Source: Agreia pratensis | GTDB taxonomy: Bacteria; Actinomycetota; Actinomycetes; Actinomycetales; Microbacteriaceae | Assembly: GCF_900177685.1 (NCBI RefSeq) | Contig: NZ_FXAY01000003.1 | Span: 434,001 to 498,000 of the forward strand | Length of the DNA: 64,000 bases | Direction: 5' to 3' | Part shown: positions 42,936-53,191 of the stretch, piece after piece | Position numbering within the stretch: position 1 is the stretch's first letter | Layout of the letters: the number at the start of each line of letters is the position of its first letter | Position numbers and translations under genes: made by a program | Notes under the pieces: model-generated | Database searches by the model: none | What the model was told of the DNA's origin: nothing | The model's input: only the letters and a program-made list of their open reading frames with translations

Positions 42936-44354
42936 ATGTCTGACGTACTAATCGACCGTCCGGAACTCGAAAACCTGGGGGTTTACGAATTCGGTTGGTC
43001 CGACTCCGATGCGGCGGGTGCCGTCGCGAAACGCGGGGTCGATGCCGACGTCGTCAAGGGCATCTCCGCCCTCAAGAGCGAACCCGAATGGATGCTGAAG
43101 AACCGTCTCAAGGGGCTCCAGCTCTTCGAGCGCAAGCCGATGCCCACCTGGGGAGCGGACCTCTCCGGGATCGACTTCGACAACATCAAGTACTTCGTGC
43201 GGTCGACCGAGAAGCAGGCGACCACCTGGGACGACCTGCCCGACGACATCAAGAACACCTACGAGCGCCTCGGCATCCCCGAGGCCGAGCGTCAGCGACT
43301 CGTCTCGGGCGTCGCCGCTCAGTACGAGTCCGAGGTCGTCTACCACACCATCCGCGAAGACCTCGAGGCCCAGGGCGTCATCTTCATGGACACCGACACG
43401 GCACTGCGCGAGCACCCCGAGTTCTTCACCGAGTACTTCGGCACGGTGATCCCTGCTGGCGACAACAAGTTCGCCGCGCTGAACACGGCCGTCTGGTCGG
43501 GCGGATCGTTCGTCTACGTGCCCAAGAACGTGCATGTCGAGATCCCGCTGCAGGCCTACTTCCGCATCAACACCGAGAACATGGGCCAGTTCGAGCGCAC
43601 GTTGATCATCGCCGACGAGGGCAGCTACGTCCACTACATCGAGGGCTGCACCGCCCCGATCTACAAGTCCGACTCGCTGCACTCCGCCGTCGTGGAGATC
43701 ATCGTGAAGAAGAACGCCCGCGTTCGCTACACGACGATCCAGAACTGGTCGAACAACGTCTACAACCTCGTGACCAAGCGTGCCATCGCCCACGAGGGAG
43801 CCACCATGGAGTGGATCGACGGCAACATCGGTTCGAAGGTCACCATGAAGTACCCGTCGATCTACCTGGTCGGCGAGCACGCCAAGGGCGAGACGCTCTC
43901 CGTCGCCTTTGCCGGCCCCGGCCAGCACCAGGACGCGGGCGCCAAGATGATCCACATGGCGCCGTACACGCAGTCGTCGATCGTGTCGAAGTCCATCGCT
44001 CGAGGCGGAGGCCGCGCGGGCTACCGCGGCGAGGTCCGCATGGCTGAGAACGCGCATCACTCCGCGAACACGGTGCGCTGCGATGCTCTCCTGGTCGATA
44101 CCCAGTCGCGCTCCGACACCTACCCGGCCATCGACATCCGCGTCGACGATGTGCAGCTCGGCCACGAGGCCACCGTCTCGCGTGTCAGCGAGGAGCAGCT
44201 CTTCTACCTGATGAGCCGCGGGCTGCCCGAAGACGAGGCGATGGCCATGATCGTGCGCGGCTTCATCGAGCCGATCGCCCGCGAACTCCCGATGGAGTAC
44301 GCACTCGAACTCAACAAGCTCATCGAGATGGGCATGGAAGGCAGTGTCGGCTAG
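42936..44354 (+). CDS. sufB: Fe-S cluster assembly protein SufB
   Basis: Scaffold subunit of the SufBCD complex, 472 residues. The conserved core [13 protein letters not shown], the [21 protein letters not shown] stretch and the C-terminal beta-helix are typical; the Cys in EGC is the conserved cluster-assembly cysteine region. GAGGAAGGGAG lies before the ATG. sufD starts on the base after its stop. Confidence 0.97.
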   Translation: MSDVLIDRPELENLGVYEFGWSDSDAAGAVAKRGVDADVVKGISALKSEPEWMLKNRLKGLQLFERKPMPTWGADLSGIDFDNIKYFVRSTEKQATTWDDLPDDIKNTYERLGIPEAERQRLVSGVAAQYESEVVYHTIREDLEAQGVIFMDTDTALREHPEFFTEYFGTVIPAGDNKFAALNTAVWSGGSFVYVPKNVHVEIPLQAYFRINTENMGQFERTLIIADEGSYVHYIEGCTAPIYKSDSLHSAVVEIIVKKNARVRYTTIQNWSNNVYNLVTKRAIAHEGATMEWIDGNIGSKVTMKYPSIYLVGEHAKGETLSVAFAGPGQHQDAGAKMIHMAPYTQSSIVSKSIARGGGRAGYRGEVRMAENAHHSANTVRCDALLVDTQSRSDTYPAIDIRVDDVQLGHEATVSRVSEEQLFYLMSRGLPEDEAMAMIVRGFIEPIARELPMEYALELNKLIEMGMEGSVG

Positions 44355-45557
44355 ATGTCCGCAGCACCAACAGCGAACACCGGACTCATCGAGACCGATC
44401 AACACGGCATGAAGGCGCACTCCGACGGCGGCGACGCCTACGTTCCCGTGCAGTCACGGGCCGAGCGCTTCACGTCTACATCCGTCGACGACTTCGAGAA
44501 GGTCACCGGATTCGAGCTCGAGTGGAAGCTCACGCCGATCGCCCGTGTCACCGCTCTCACCGAGGGTGAACTCGACGGTTCGGCACCCGCCACCGTTCTT
44601 CCCGAGGGCGTCCCCGGCGTCACCGCCAGCTGGGTCGACCGATCGGATGCGCGAATCGGCACGGCCGGCGCGCCCGAAGAGCGTGCCAGCGCGAACGCAT
44701 GGTCGTCTTTCGAGAAGGCTCTCGCCATCGATGTCTCGGGCGAAGAACTGCACGAATATCGCGTGATCCGCTCTGAGCTCGGGCAGACGCCCAGGGCAGC
44801 GCACACCGTGATCACGGCGGCGCCCTTCAGCCAGGGCCTCGTCATCCTCAGCAATTCCGGCGACGCGCAGCTCTCCGAGAACGTGGAGATCGTCGTCGGC
44901 GAGCAGGCACAGCTCACGGTCGTCACCGTTCAGGAGTGGACCGACGAGAGCAATCACCTCGCCAGCCACTTCGCCCGCGTCGGGCGTGACGCGCGGCTGC
45001 GGCACATCGTCATCAGCCTCGGCGGGGGAGTCGTGCGGGTCAACCCGTCGATCCACCTCGTCGAGACCGGAGCAGACGGCAGCGCGTTCGGCGCCTACTT
45101 CGCCGACGCCGGCCAGCACCTCGAACAGCGCGTCTACATCGACCACGTCGCGGCTCAGACCAAGAGCCGCGTCAAGTACAAGGGCGCCCTCCAGGGCGCC
45201 ACCGCCCGCTCAGTGTGGGTGGGCGATGTGCTGATCGGACCGCACGCGACCGGCACAGACAGCTACGAGGAGAACCGCAACCTGGTGCTCTCCGAGGGAC
45301 CCCGTGCGGATTCCATTCCGAACCTCGAGATCGAGACCGGCGACATCCAGGGTGCCGGACACGCATCGTCGACGGGCCGCTTCGACGACGAGCAGCTGTT
45401 CTACCTTCAGTCCCGAGGCATCCCCGAAGACGAGGCTCGCCGCCTCGTCGTGCGCGGCTTCCTCGCCGAGATCGTCGCCCAGATCGGCTCCGAGCAGGTG
45501 GAGTCCGAACTGTCGGCTGCCATCGAAGCCGAGCTGACACGCGCGCAGGGAATCTGA
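44355..45557 (+). CDS. sufD: Fe-S cluster assembly protein SufD
   Basis: Partner of SufB in the SufBC2D complex, 400 residues. The C-terminal beta-helix with RVKYKGALQG, SYEENRNLVLSEG, the conserved H of ASSTGRF, and DDEQLFYLQSRGI is family typical. Starts immediately after the sufB stop with no gap. Confidence 0.95.
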   Translation: MSAAPTANTGLIETDQHGMKAHSDGGDAYVPVQSRAERFTSTSVDDFEKVTGFELEWKLTPIARVTALTEGELDGSAPATVLPEGVPGVTASWVDRSDARIGTAGAPEERASANAWSSFEKALAIDVSGEELHEYRVIRSELGQTPRAAHTVITAAPFSQGLVILSNSGDAQLSENVEIVVGEQAQLTVVTVQEWTDESNHLASHFARVGRDARLRHIVISLGGGVVRVNPSIHLVETGADGSAFGAYFADAGQHLEQRVYIDHVAAQTKSRVKYKGALQGATARSVWVGDVLIGPHATGTDSYEENRNLVLSEGPRADSIPNLEIETGDIQGAGHASSTGRFDDEQLFYLQSRGIPEDEARRLVVRGFLAEIVAQIGSEQVESELSAAIEAELTRAQGI

Positions 45558-45560
45558 GCC

Positions 45561-45890
45561 GTGGCCGCCGAACTCATCTGCAACGTATCCGACCTGACCC
45601 CGAACGAAGCGGTCCGCGTCGTCATCGACAACGTGGCCATCGCCCTCGTCATGGACTCGGCCGGAGAGTGCCACGCCATCGGCGACACGTGCACCCACGG
45701 CGATATCTCGCTTGCCGAAGGCTTCGTCGATGGCGAGACGCTTGAATGCTGGGCCCACGGCTCCAAGTTCTCGCTCGCCTCAGGAAAGCCCCTCACCCTC
45801 CCGGCCTACGAGCCGGTTCCGGTGTATGAACTCACCATCGTGGATGGCGACGTCTACATCGACCCGACCAAAACGAAAGAGATTGTGTAG
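45561..45890 (+). CDS. Rieske-type ferredoxin in the suf operon
   Basis: A 109-residue Rieske [2Fe-2S] protein; ligands are CTH (C-T-H in DTCTHGD) and CWAH. Such small ferredoxins resemble NifD/NirD and dioxygenase ferredoxins and are commonly found between sufD and sufC in actinobacteria, presumably giving electrons to cluster assembly. That role is inferred from location. GTG start three bases after sufD. Confidence 0.9.
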   Translation: MAAELICNVSDLTPNEAVRVVIDNVAIALVMDSAGECHAIGDTCTHGDISLAEGFVDGETLECWAHGSKFSLASGKPLTLPAYEPVPVYELTIVDGDVYIDPTKTKEIV

Positions 45891-45892
45891 CC

Positions 45893-46660
<768 letters not shown>

Positions 46661-46662
46661 TC

Positions 46663-46992
46663 ATGGCCTCGACACTCAGCCCGCAGCGCTTCGACGAGAT
46701 CGAAGACAAGCTGAAAGACGTGATGGACCCGGAGCTCGGCGTCAACATCGTCGACCTCGGATTGATCTACGATCTCGCCTGGGACGACGAGAACGACGCG
46801 TTGCTCATCAGCATGACCCTCACCAGCGCCGGATGCCCCCTCACCGATGTGATCGAGGAGGAGACCGCCCAGGCGCTCGACGGCACCGTCGAGCAGTTCC
46901 GCATCAACTGGGTCTGGATGCCGCCGTGGGGGCCGGACAAGATCACCGACGACGGCCGCGAGATGATGCGCGCCCTCGGCTTCTCGATGTAG
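46663..46992 (+). CDS. MIP18/DUF59 Fe-S maturation protein (SufT-like)
   Basis: A 109-residue DUF59-family protein with DPELGVNIVDLGLIYDL and the conserved Cys in TSAGCPLTD. SufT-like proteins help load Fe-S clusters onto targets. It ends the operon; sufS (cysteine desulfurase) and sufU, usually next to sufC in actinobacteria, are not here. Confidence 0.92.
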   Translation: MASTLSPQRFDEIEDKLKDVMDPELGVNIVDLGLIYDLAWDDENDALLISMTLTSAGCPLTDVIEEETAQALDGTVEQFRINWVWMPPWGPDKITDDGREMMRALGFSM

Positions 46993-47034
46993 TCGCTCTC
47001 CTCCTCCTGCAGCCTCCGATGATGTGAGCGACCC

Positions 47035-47068
47035 AGGCCCCGACCGTATCGATATCGGATCGGGGCCT
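47035..47068 (+). terminator. Intrinsic terminator after the suf operon
   Basis: Nine-base arms AGGCCCCGA (47035-47043) and TCGGGGCCT (47060-47068) pair perfectly around an inner near-palindrome, followed by a T-rich stretch. Confidence 0.75.
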
Positions 47069-47104
47069 TCGTCTGTGCTTCGTGATTCGGGGCGTCCCGA
47101 GTTT

Positions 47105-47110
47105 TATACT
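47105..47110 (+). promoter_or_regulatory. Promoter -10 element of ABC-F gene
   Basis: TATACT between the suf terminator and the ABC-F gene. It lies about 54 bases before the GTG at 47164, giving a leader with AGAAG. Confidence 0.6.
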
Positions 47111-47163
47111 GAAGTTCTTCCCCCCAAGCACTCAGCGCGAGAGCGTATGAGAAGAAATGGATT

Positions 47164-48768
47164 GTGCCTGTGCTGAATGTTCAAGACCTCGAGCTACGGG
47201 TCGGCGCACGGGTACTCATGCAAGACGTCTCGTTCCGGGTCGCCGATGGCGACAAGATCGGCCTCGTCGGCCGCAACGGAGCAGGAAAGACGACGCTCAC
47301 GAAGGTCTTGGCGGGGGAGCAGCTGTCGAATGGCGGCAAGGTCGAGCGCAATGGCGAGATCGGCTACCTTCCTCAGGACCCGAGGTCGGGCAACCCCGAA
47401 GATCTGGCCCGCACGCGCATACTCGACGCCCGTGGGCTCGGGCAGCTCGTACTCGGCATGCAGCAGGCGACCGCCGACATGGGAAGCTCAGACCCCAAGA
47501 TCAGCGCCCAGGGCATGACGAAGTACGGCAATCTCACCGATCGCTTCCTCGCGCTCGGTGGCTACGCCGCCGAGGCGGAGGCCGCGTCGATCGCGTCGAA
47601 CCTCAACCTGCCCGACCGTATCCTCGACCAGCCGCTCTCGACTCTCTCGGGTGGTCAGCGTCGGCGCATCGAACTCGCCCGCATCCTGTTCTCCGACGCG
47701 CGCACGCTGATCCTCGATGAGCCCACGAACCACCTCGATGCCGACAGCGTCGTCTGGCTGCGCGAGTTCCTCAAGGGGTACTCCGGCGGCTTCATCGTGA
47801 TCAGTCATGACATCGAGCTGGTCGGCGAGACCGTGAACCGCGTCTTCTACCTCGACGCCAACCGCCAGGTCATCGACGTCTACAACATGAACTGGAAGAA
47901 CTACCTGCGCCAGCGCGCGGCCGATGAGGAGCGCCGCAAAAAGGAGCGCGTCAACGTCGAGAAGAAGGCGTCGGTGCTGCAGCTCCAGGCAGCGAAGTTC
48001 GGCGCCAAGGCCTCGAAGGCTGCAGCCGCCCATCAGATGGTGGCCCGCGCAGAGAAGATGCTGTCCGGCCTCGAAGAGGTACGCGCCGTCGACCGCGTTG
48101 CAAAGCTGCGCTTCCCGACCCCCGCGCCGTGCGGGAGAACCCCGCTCATGGCATCCAATCTCTCGAAGAGTTACGGATCACTCGAGATCTTCGCGGCGGT
48201 CGACCTCGCGATCGACCGTGGGTCGAAGGTCGTCATCCTCGGCCTCAACGGCGCCGGCAAGACGACCCTCCTCCGCATTCTGGGCGGGGCAGACAAGCCC
48301 GACACCGGACAGATCGAACCGGGTCACGGGCTCCGCATCGGCTACTACGCGCAGGAGCACGAGACAATCGATGTGAAGCGCAGCGTGCTCGAGAACATGG
48401 TGTCGTCGTCGCCGAACATCACCGAGATGGAGGCGCGCCGCGTGCTCGGCTCGTTCCTCTTCACCGGCGATGACTCGCACAAGCCCGCGGGCGTTCTCTC
48501 GGGCGGAGAGAAGACGCGACTCGCTCTGGCGATGATCGTGGTATCGGGTGCCAACGTGCTGCTGCTCGACGAGCCCACGAACAACCTCGACCCGGCGAGC
48601 CGAGAAGAGATTCTCGATGCCCTTGCTCACTACGAGGGCGCCGTTGTGCTGGTCAGTCACGACGAGGGTGCCGTCGAGGCGCTCAACCCGGAGCGCGTGC
48701 TCATCCTGCCCGACGGGGTCGAAGATCACTGGAACAAGGACTACGCCGACCTCATCTCGTTGGCGTGA
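47164..48768 (+). CDS. ABC-F family ATP-binding protein
   Basis: A 534-residue protein with two ABC ATPase domains and no membrane segments, the hallmark of ABC-F translation factors. First domain: Walker A GRNGAGKTTL and LSGGQRRRIELA; second: GLNGAGKTTL and LSGGEKTRLALA, with the basic P-site linker between (about residues 245-310). ABC-F proteins act on the ribosome, some giving antibiotic resistance; this one is probably a housekeeping factor of the Uup/EttA group. It is transcribed alone. Confidence 0.9.
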   Translation: MPVLNVQDLELRVGARVLMQDVSFRVADGDKIGLVGRNGAGKTTLTKVLAGEQLSNGGKVERNGEIGYLPQDPRSGNPEDLARTRILDARGLGQLVLGMQQATADMGSSDPKISAQGMTKYGNLTDRFLALGGYAAEAEAASIASNLNLPDRILDQPLSTLSGGQRRRIELARILFSDARTLILDEPTNHLDADSVVWLREFLKGYSGGFIVISHDIELVGETVNRVFYLDANRQVIDVYNMNWKNYLRQRAADEERRKKERVNVEKKASVLQLQAAKFGAKASKAAAAHQMVARAEKMLSGLEEVRAVDRVAKLRFPTPAPCGRTPLMASNLSKSYGSLEIFAAVDLAIDRGSKVVILGLNGAGKTTLLRILGGADKPDTGQIEPGHGLRIGYYAQEHETIDVKRSVLENMVSSSPNITEMEARRVLGSFLFTGDDSHKPAGVLSGGEKTRLALAMIVVSGANVLLLDEPTNNLDPASREEILDALAHYEGAVVLVSHDEGAVEALNPERVLILPDGVEDHWNKDYADLISLA

Positions 48769-48780
48769 TCACCGCGTGGT

Positions 48781-49419
48781 CTACCGCTGACGGATTGCTT
48801 CGCTCTGCACGGTGAGTCCTGCGATGAGCAGAGACACTCCGAATTCGAACGAGTCGCGTTCGTGACGCGATCGGGACTCGGCATCTGACGGCTTCGCCTC
48901 GTGCCGGGCGGTGACGACACCCAGACTGTCGGCTTGAAGTCTCTGCTGCTCGTGAGAGACATGGCCGAGCAGGAAATGCAGAAAAGCCCCAGCCGCGGCT
49001 CGTTCGACGCGTTCGTCGAAGTCGCCCAGGTGGATCGCCGCGGTGAGTCTGGTGAGGGCCTCGCCTGCCCCGAGACCGAGCGCTTGCGAGCTCAGCACGA
49101 CCTCGGCTCCGTCTCTGAACGACAACAGAGCGTCTCGCAGGACTTCGGCTTCGAAGCGCACGGCAGAGGCCCAGTCGGATTCGCCGTGGTCTCTGGCGCG
49201 CGCGCCATGCACGATTCGGTCTGATACCGCCGCGAGCAAGGTCTGCTTGTTCTCGAAGTGCCAATACAGAGCGCTCGGCTGCACCGCCAAGGTCGATGCC
49301 AGCCGTCGCATCGTCAGATCAGGCAGACCGTGCTCGTCGAGAATCGCGAGGGCGGCCTCGACGACGTCGCCCCGCGAGTGTCGCTGTGATCTTGCTGGAG
49401 GGCTGGCATCTGTGGTCAT
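48781..49419 (-). CDS. bioQ: TetR-family regulator, likely BioQ (biotin repressor)
   Basis: A 212-residue TetR-family repressor. The N-terminal helix-turn-helix (about 17-65) has LTMRRLASTLAVQPSALYWHFENKQTLL. The C-terminal part is a TetR_C-like ligand domain. It is divergent from bioY with two TGAAC-N3-GTTCA palindromes between the genes. That motif closely resembles the BioQ operator reported for Corynebacterium and Mycobacterium (TGAAC-N3-GTTAC). So it most likely represses the biotin operon and itself; protein sequence alone would only say TetR. Confidence 0.8.
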   Translation of the reverse strand: MTTDASPPARSQRHSRGDVVEAALAILDEHGLPDLTMRRLASTLAVQPSALYWHFENKQTLLAAVSDRIVHGARARDHGESDWASAVRFEAEVLRDALLSFRDGAEVVLSSQALGLGAGEALTRLTAAIHLGDFDERVERAAAGAFLHFLLGHVSHEQQRLQADSLGVVTARHEAKPSDAESRSRHERDSFEFGVSLLIAGLTVQSEAIRQR

Positions 49420-49439
49420 CGTTCCTTCATCGTAACAGC

Positions 49440-49445
49440 TAACAT
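49440..49445 (+). promoter_or_regulatory. Possible bioY operon -10 element
   Basis: TAACAT fits TANNNT; its last base begins the first palindrome. Transcription would start inside the tandem operators. Confidence 0.5.
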
Positions 49446-49457
49446 GAACGGTGTTCA
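49445..49457. promoter_or_regulatory. BioQ-like operator, copy 1
   Basis: TGAAC-GGT-GTTCA, a perfect 5-bp inverted repeat with 3-bp centre, between bioQ and bioY. Confidence 0.8.
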
Positions 49458-49459
49458 GG

Positions 49460-49472
49460 TGAACAGTGTTCA
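49460..49472. promoter_or_regulatory. BioQ-like operator, copy 2
   Basis: TGAAC-AGT-GTTCA, a second copy with centre 15 bp from the first. Two boxes could bind two dimers. Confidence 0.8.
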
Positions 49473-49493
49473 GGACGGCAGTGAAGGCGGGAT

Positions 49494-50099
49494 ATGTTCA
49501 AGCAATCGGCGTGGGATGTACGTGACACGACGCGAGTGGCGGCTTTCGCCGCCCTCATCGCGGTTCTGGGTCTTCCTGGGGCGCTCCCTGTCTTCGGGGG
49601 AGCCGTTCCCATCACGCTGCAGACGCTCGGAGTAATGCTGGCCGGAACCATCCTCGGACCCTGGCGCGGCGCAGCCGCAGTGCTCACGTTCGAGGCGTTG
49701 GTTCTGGTTGGGCTTCCTCTTCTGTCGGGCGGTCGGGGCGGCGCGGGCGTGTTCGTGGGCCCATCGGCGGGCTATTTGATCGGCTGGATTTTCGGGGTCT
49801 TCGTCATCGGCATCATCGCCTTCGCCGGCTCGGGGAGGCCCCACTGGTGGCGCACGGCAGCCGCCTGCATCACGGGCGGCATCCTTGTGGTCTACGCCTT
49901 CGGAATTCCGCTACAGGCTCTGGTGACGCGGCTTCCTCTCGCCGAGACAGCGCTGACGAGCACCGTCTTTCTTCCGGGCGACGTCGTCAAGGCCGTGCTC
50001 GCAACCGCCATCACTCTTACGCTGTGGCGTGCGTATCCGCGGGCATTCAGCCGCAGACTCACCCAGCGGCAACCTGTTCGTACGGATGTGGCTGCGTGA
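49494..50099 (+). CDS. bioY: Biotin transporter substrate-binding subunit BioY
   Basis: Membrane S-component of the ECF biotin transporter, 201 residues with about six helices. PITLQTLGVMLAG and VGPSAGYLIGW are family signatures. A GAAGGCGGG ribosome site precedes the ATG. It heads a six-gene operon; the first base triplet of the next gene overlaps its stop (GTGA). Confidence 0.96.
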   Translation: MFKQSAWDVRDTTRVAAFAALIAVLGLPGALPVFGGAVPITLQTLGVMLAGTILGPWRGAAAVLTFEALVLVGLPLLSGGRGGAGVFVGPSAGYLIGWIFGVFVIGIIAFAGSGRPHWWRTAAACITGGILVVYAFGIPLQALVTRLPLAETALTSTVFLPGDVVKAVLATAITLTLWRAYPRAFSRRLTQRQPVRTDVAA

Positions 50100-51346
50100 C
50101 GGACCCCGGGTCGATCGTCCATGATGGGGGCGTGATCGGCCCTTCCGAGCTGAACGAGCGATTGAGCAGATTCACGGCCGAGAACCACCCGCCAGTAGGC
50201 GGCATCTACCCGATACTCGATGGCAACGCGACGGATGCGCTCGTGGCCCTCGTCGCCGTGCGTGAAGCGGGCGGGGTGCCCCTCGTGGGCGACAGCCGCT
50301 GGAGCGCCGAGTACTGGGCAGCGGTCAGCTCGCACGCGAAGGCGAAGGACGTCGGGAGTACGACGGCGTGGGCGACTTTCAGCTCGGGAAGCAGCGGCGC
50401 GCCCCGAGTGATTCTGCGGTCGGCGGCGTCGTGGAGCGAATCCTTCGCGGCCGTCACGGCACTCCTTGAGCTCACCCCCGACGACGTGGTCTACGTCCCC
50501 GCACCGCTGGCCTCTTCGCTGACACTCTTCTCGGTCGCCCACGCACGATCCGTGGGCGCAAGCATCCTTCTTCCCTCTCGGCAGGCGCCGTCGACCGACC
50601 ATCTCACGCGCGCCACGGTCGTGCATGCGACTCCGCAGTCGTTGCGCGCGATCGCGGACATGATCGAGGGCGGCGCGACGCACACTATTCGAGTTGCGCT
50701 TGTCGGCGGTGACCATCTCGATCACGCAGTGAGAAGACGATGCGCGACCCTCGGCATCCGGGTGATCGGGTATTACGGCGCGGCCGAGTTGTCGTTCGTG
50801 GCGATCGATGACGACGGGCACGGCCTGCGCCCGTTCCCCGGAGTGCAGACTCGCATTGCGGGTGGAGAACTGTGGGTGAGATCCGCCTTTCTGGCATCCG
50901 GCTATCTGGGCGACGAACAAGGACCCTTGCGTGTCGATGGAGAGGGCTGGGGCACCGTCGGAGATCGTGCCGACACGGATTCCTCTGGACGACTGAGGCT
51001 TCGAGGCCGCGTCGATGACGCCATTCTCACCAGTTCCGCAACGGTCATTCCGCACGAGGTCGAGGAGGCGTTGCGCGGCATCGCTGGAGTCGACGAGGCC
51101 GTGGTGTTCGGACTTCCCAATCAGATAACCGGAGCCCTTGTCGCTGCGCTCGTTCAGATCTCGCCGAGCGGATCGCGCCCGTCGGCAGCACAGCTCCGCG
51201 AGCAGGCTGCTGCTCGCCTTCCACTCACTCATATTCCGCGACAGTGGTTCTGCACGGAACACATCCCTCGCACGAGTACGGGCAAGGCTGCCCGATCGCT
51301 GATCCGACGTGATGCTCTCGACAAGAAGACTCAGCGCCTTGACTGA
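50096..51346 (+). CDS. AMP-forming acyl-CoA ligase in the biotin operon
   Basis: A 416-residue adenylate-forming enzyme, short at the N-terminus like MenE. Motifs: FSSGSSGAPR (A3, about 95-104), YYGAAE (A5, 226-231), GRVDD (A8, about 304-308) and catalytic Lys397 in PRTSTGKA. It should activate a carboxylic acid as acyl-AMP and then acyl-CoA; substrate unknown. Position in a BioQ-type operon suggests a biotin precursor or related acid such as pimelate, an inference. GTG at 50096 overlaps the bioY stop; GTG at 50132 is an alternative. Confidence 0.85.
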   Translation: MTDPGSIVHDGGVIGPSELNERLSRFTAENHPPVGGIYPILDGNATDALVALVAVREAGGVPLVGDSRWSAEYWAAVSSHAKAKDVGSTTAWATFSSGSSGAPRVILRSAASWSESFAAVTALLELTPDDVVYVPAPLASSLTLFSVAHARSVGASILLPSRQAPSTDHLTRATVVHATPQSLRAIADMIEGGATHTIRVALVGGDHLDHAVRRRCATLGIRVIGYYGAAELSFVAIDDDGHGLRPFPGVQTRIAGGELWVRSAFLASGYLGDEQGPLRVDGEGWGTVGDRADTDSSGRLRLRGRVDDAILTSSATVIPHEVEEALRGIAGVDEAVVFGLPNQITGALVAALVQISPSGSRPSAAQLREQAAARLPLTHIPRQWFCTEHIPRTSTGKAARSLIRRDALDKKTQRLD

Positions 51347-52502
51347 TCTCGAACTCCCCGTCGTCGTCGCTGCTCGGCGCACCCCGATCACGGTGCGAGG
51401 AGGTGGCCTCTCCCGGCTCGGCGCGGAGCAGCTGGCCGGCCCGGTCGTGCACCAGTGTGTCGTCGATGCCGAGGCTGCACTGGGGCGGCGCACGGATATC
51501 GGCGACGTCGTCTTGGGCAACTGCATGGGCCCAGGCGGCAACCTCGGCAGGGTCGCCGCTCTGGCAGCCGGCCTCGACCCGAGCGTCCCCGGAATGTCTA
51601 TCGATCGTCAGTGCGGCAGCGGTCTCTCCGCCATCATCACGGCGGGCGAGGCCATCAGGGCTGGAGATGATCGAATGCGCGTTGCGGGCGGAGTCGAGAG
51701 CGCCTCGACGGCGCCGATTCGGCTGCGTGCGGGCACGCCGTACACCCGAGCCCCGTTTGCTCCGAGCGGGTTCCCCGATCCCGAAATGGGACCCGCGGCC
51801 GAGGCTCTGGCGCAGACATTCGGCATCGGCAGGGCGCAACAGGACGACTTTGCCTCACGAAGCCATCGACGCGCGCTCGCTGCGCAGGATCGAAAGATGT
51901 TCGACGACGAGATCGTCTCCGTGGGCGGGATTGCACACGACGACGGACCTCGCGAAAACATGGAACGGCTTCTCCCGAGATTCGTTCCCCTCTTCTCCGA
52001 GCAATCCGCTGGCACCCCCGGTACCGTGACCGCCGGCAACTCCTGCCGAATCTGCGATGGGGCGGCCGCGGTCGCGATGGTACCCTCCTCGGCTCGGCAG
52101 GGCGCGCCCGGGCTGGCTCTGGTCGCGGCATCGACGGTCGGATGCGATCCGGCTCTTCCCGGCATCGGCCCCGTGGCCGCGGTGCGCGATGCGCTTCGCA
52201 TTGCGAATATCGAACTGGCCCGGATCGCGGCCATCGAGATCGTCGAAGCCTTCTCGGCCCAGACGCTCGCGGTACTCGAATCCTTGGGGCTCGCCGACCA
52301 TCATCGGATCGATCCGCGCGTGTGTGCCGACGGGGGAGCCTTGGCACTCGGGCACCCCTGGGGCGCCTCCGGAGCCGTCAGCGTCGTTCGGCTCTTCTCT
52401 CGACTCGTTCGGAGCGATGCACCCGCCGGAACAGTGGGCCTCGCGACCGCGGCCATCGGCGGCGGAATGGGCGTTGCGGCGATCTTCGAGGTCGTCAGAT
52501 GA
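51339..52502 (+). CDS. Thiolase-family protein with altered active site
   Basis: A 387-residue thiolase-fold protein from TTG at 51339 (GTG 51309 or ATG 51312 are possible). Nucleophile Cys92 (RQCGSGL) and His339 (ALGHPWGASG) are kept. The second catalytic Cys of the C-terminal CIGGG motif is Ala372 (TAAIGGGMG), and the Asn of NEAF is Val302 (VEAFSAQ). Ordinary thiolysis or Claisen condensation is therefore doubtful; acyl transfer or another thioester reaction is possible. It overlaps the ligase at 5' and bioM at 3'. Confidence 0.82.
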   Translation: MTDLELPVVVAARRTPITVRGGGLSRLGAEQLAGPVVHQCVVDAEAALGRRTDIGDVVLGNCMGPGGNLGRVAALAAGLDPSVPGMSIDRQCGSGLSAIITAGEAIRAGDDRMRVAGGVESASTAPIRLRAGTPYTRAPFAPSGFPDPEMGPAAEALAQTFGIGRAQQDDFASRSHRRALAAQDRKMFDDEIVSVGGIAHDDGPRENMERLLPRFVPLFSEQSAGTPGTVTAGNSCRICDGAAAVAMVPSSARQGAPGLALVAASTVGCDPALPGIGPVAAVRDALRIANIELARIAAIEIVEAFSAQTLAVLESLGLADHHRIDPRVCADGGALALGHPWGASGAVSVVRLFSRLVRSDAPAGTVGLATAAIGGGMGVAAIFEVVR

Positions 52503-53191
52503 ACGCCGATCGCCTCATCTCGTTCCGCGCCGTCTCCGTCGACTTCGACAACCGAACCGCCCTCGACGACGTTTCGGTCCTCCTCGATCAGAAACGTATC
52601 GCCGTCATAGGATCCAACGGATCAGGCAAGTCGACCTTCGCGCGCCTGCTCAACGGCTTGGCCTCCGCGAGCCGCGGCGAGGTGCGTGTGCACGGAATCG
52701 ACCCCGTCCGTCAGGGGCGACTGCTGAGGCGTCGGGTGGGATTCATCTTCAGCAATCCCGACAGCCAGATCGTCATGCCCACGGTCGCCGAAGACATCGC
52801 GTTCACGCTTCGGGGACGAGGGTTGTCGCGAACGGAGGTCGACGAACGGGTGTCACGCATGATCGACACCTACGGTCTCTCCGGCCATGAGGACTCTCCC
52901 GCGCACAGCCTGTCTGGTGGCCAGAAGCAACTCCTGGCCATGAGCTCGGTTCTCGTGGGCGAGCCTGAGCTCATCGTCGCCGACGAGCCCACCGCCCTAC
53001 TGGATGCCGCGAACACTCGGCGGATCAGCAATCACCTCCTCGACCACATGCCTCAACAACTGGTCCTGGTCACGCACGACCTTCGCCTCGCACGGCGCTG
53101 CGATGTCGTGCTCTGGTTCGATCAGGGCCGTCTCTTCAGACAGGGAGATCCCCACACCGTCATCGCCGACTATGAGAGGAACCACGCGTGA
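52499..53191 (+). CDS. bioM: Biotin ECF transporter ATPase BioM
   Basis: ABC ATPase of 230 residues, with Walker A GSNGSGKSTFARLLNGL, signature LSGGQKQLLAMS and Walker B LIVADEPTALLD. It powers BioY uptake with BioN. ATG overlaps the thiolase stop (ATGA). A longer open frame upstream lies within the thiolase gene and is not the start. Confidence 0.95.
   Translation: MNADRLISFRAVSVDFDNRTALDDVSVLLDQKRIAVIGSNGSGKSTFARLLNGLASASRGEVRVHGIDPVRQGRLLRRRVGFIFSNPDSQIVMPTVAEDIAFTLRGRGLSRTEVDERVSRMIDTYGLSGHEDSPAHSLSGGQKQLLAMSSVLVGEPELIVADEPTALLDAANTRRISNHLLDHMPQQLVLVTHDLRLARRCDVVLWFDQGRLFRQGDPHTVIADYERNHA

Noticed and set aside
42948-44420. 490-codon minus-strand frame
   Set aside because: Shadow of sufB.
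49892-51541. 549-codon minus-strand frame opposite bioY and the ligase
   Set aside because: Shadow; would conflict with five overlapping coupled genes that have clear motifs.
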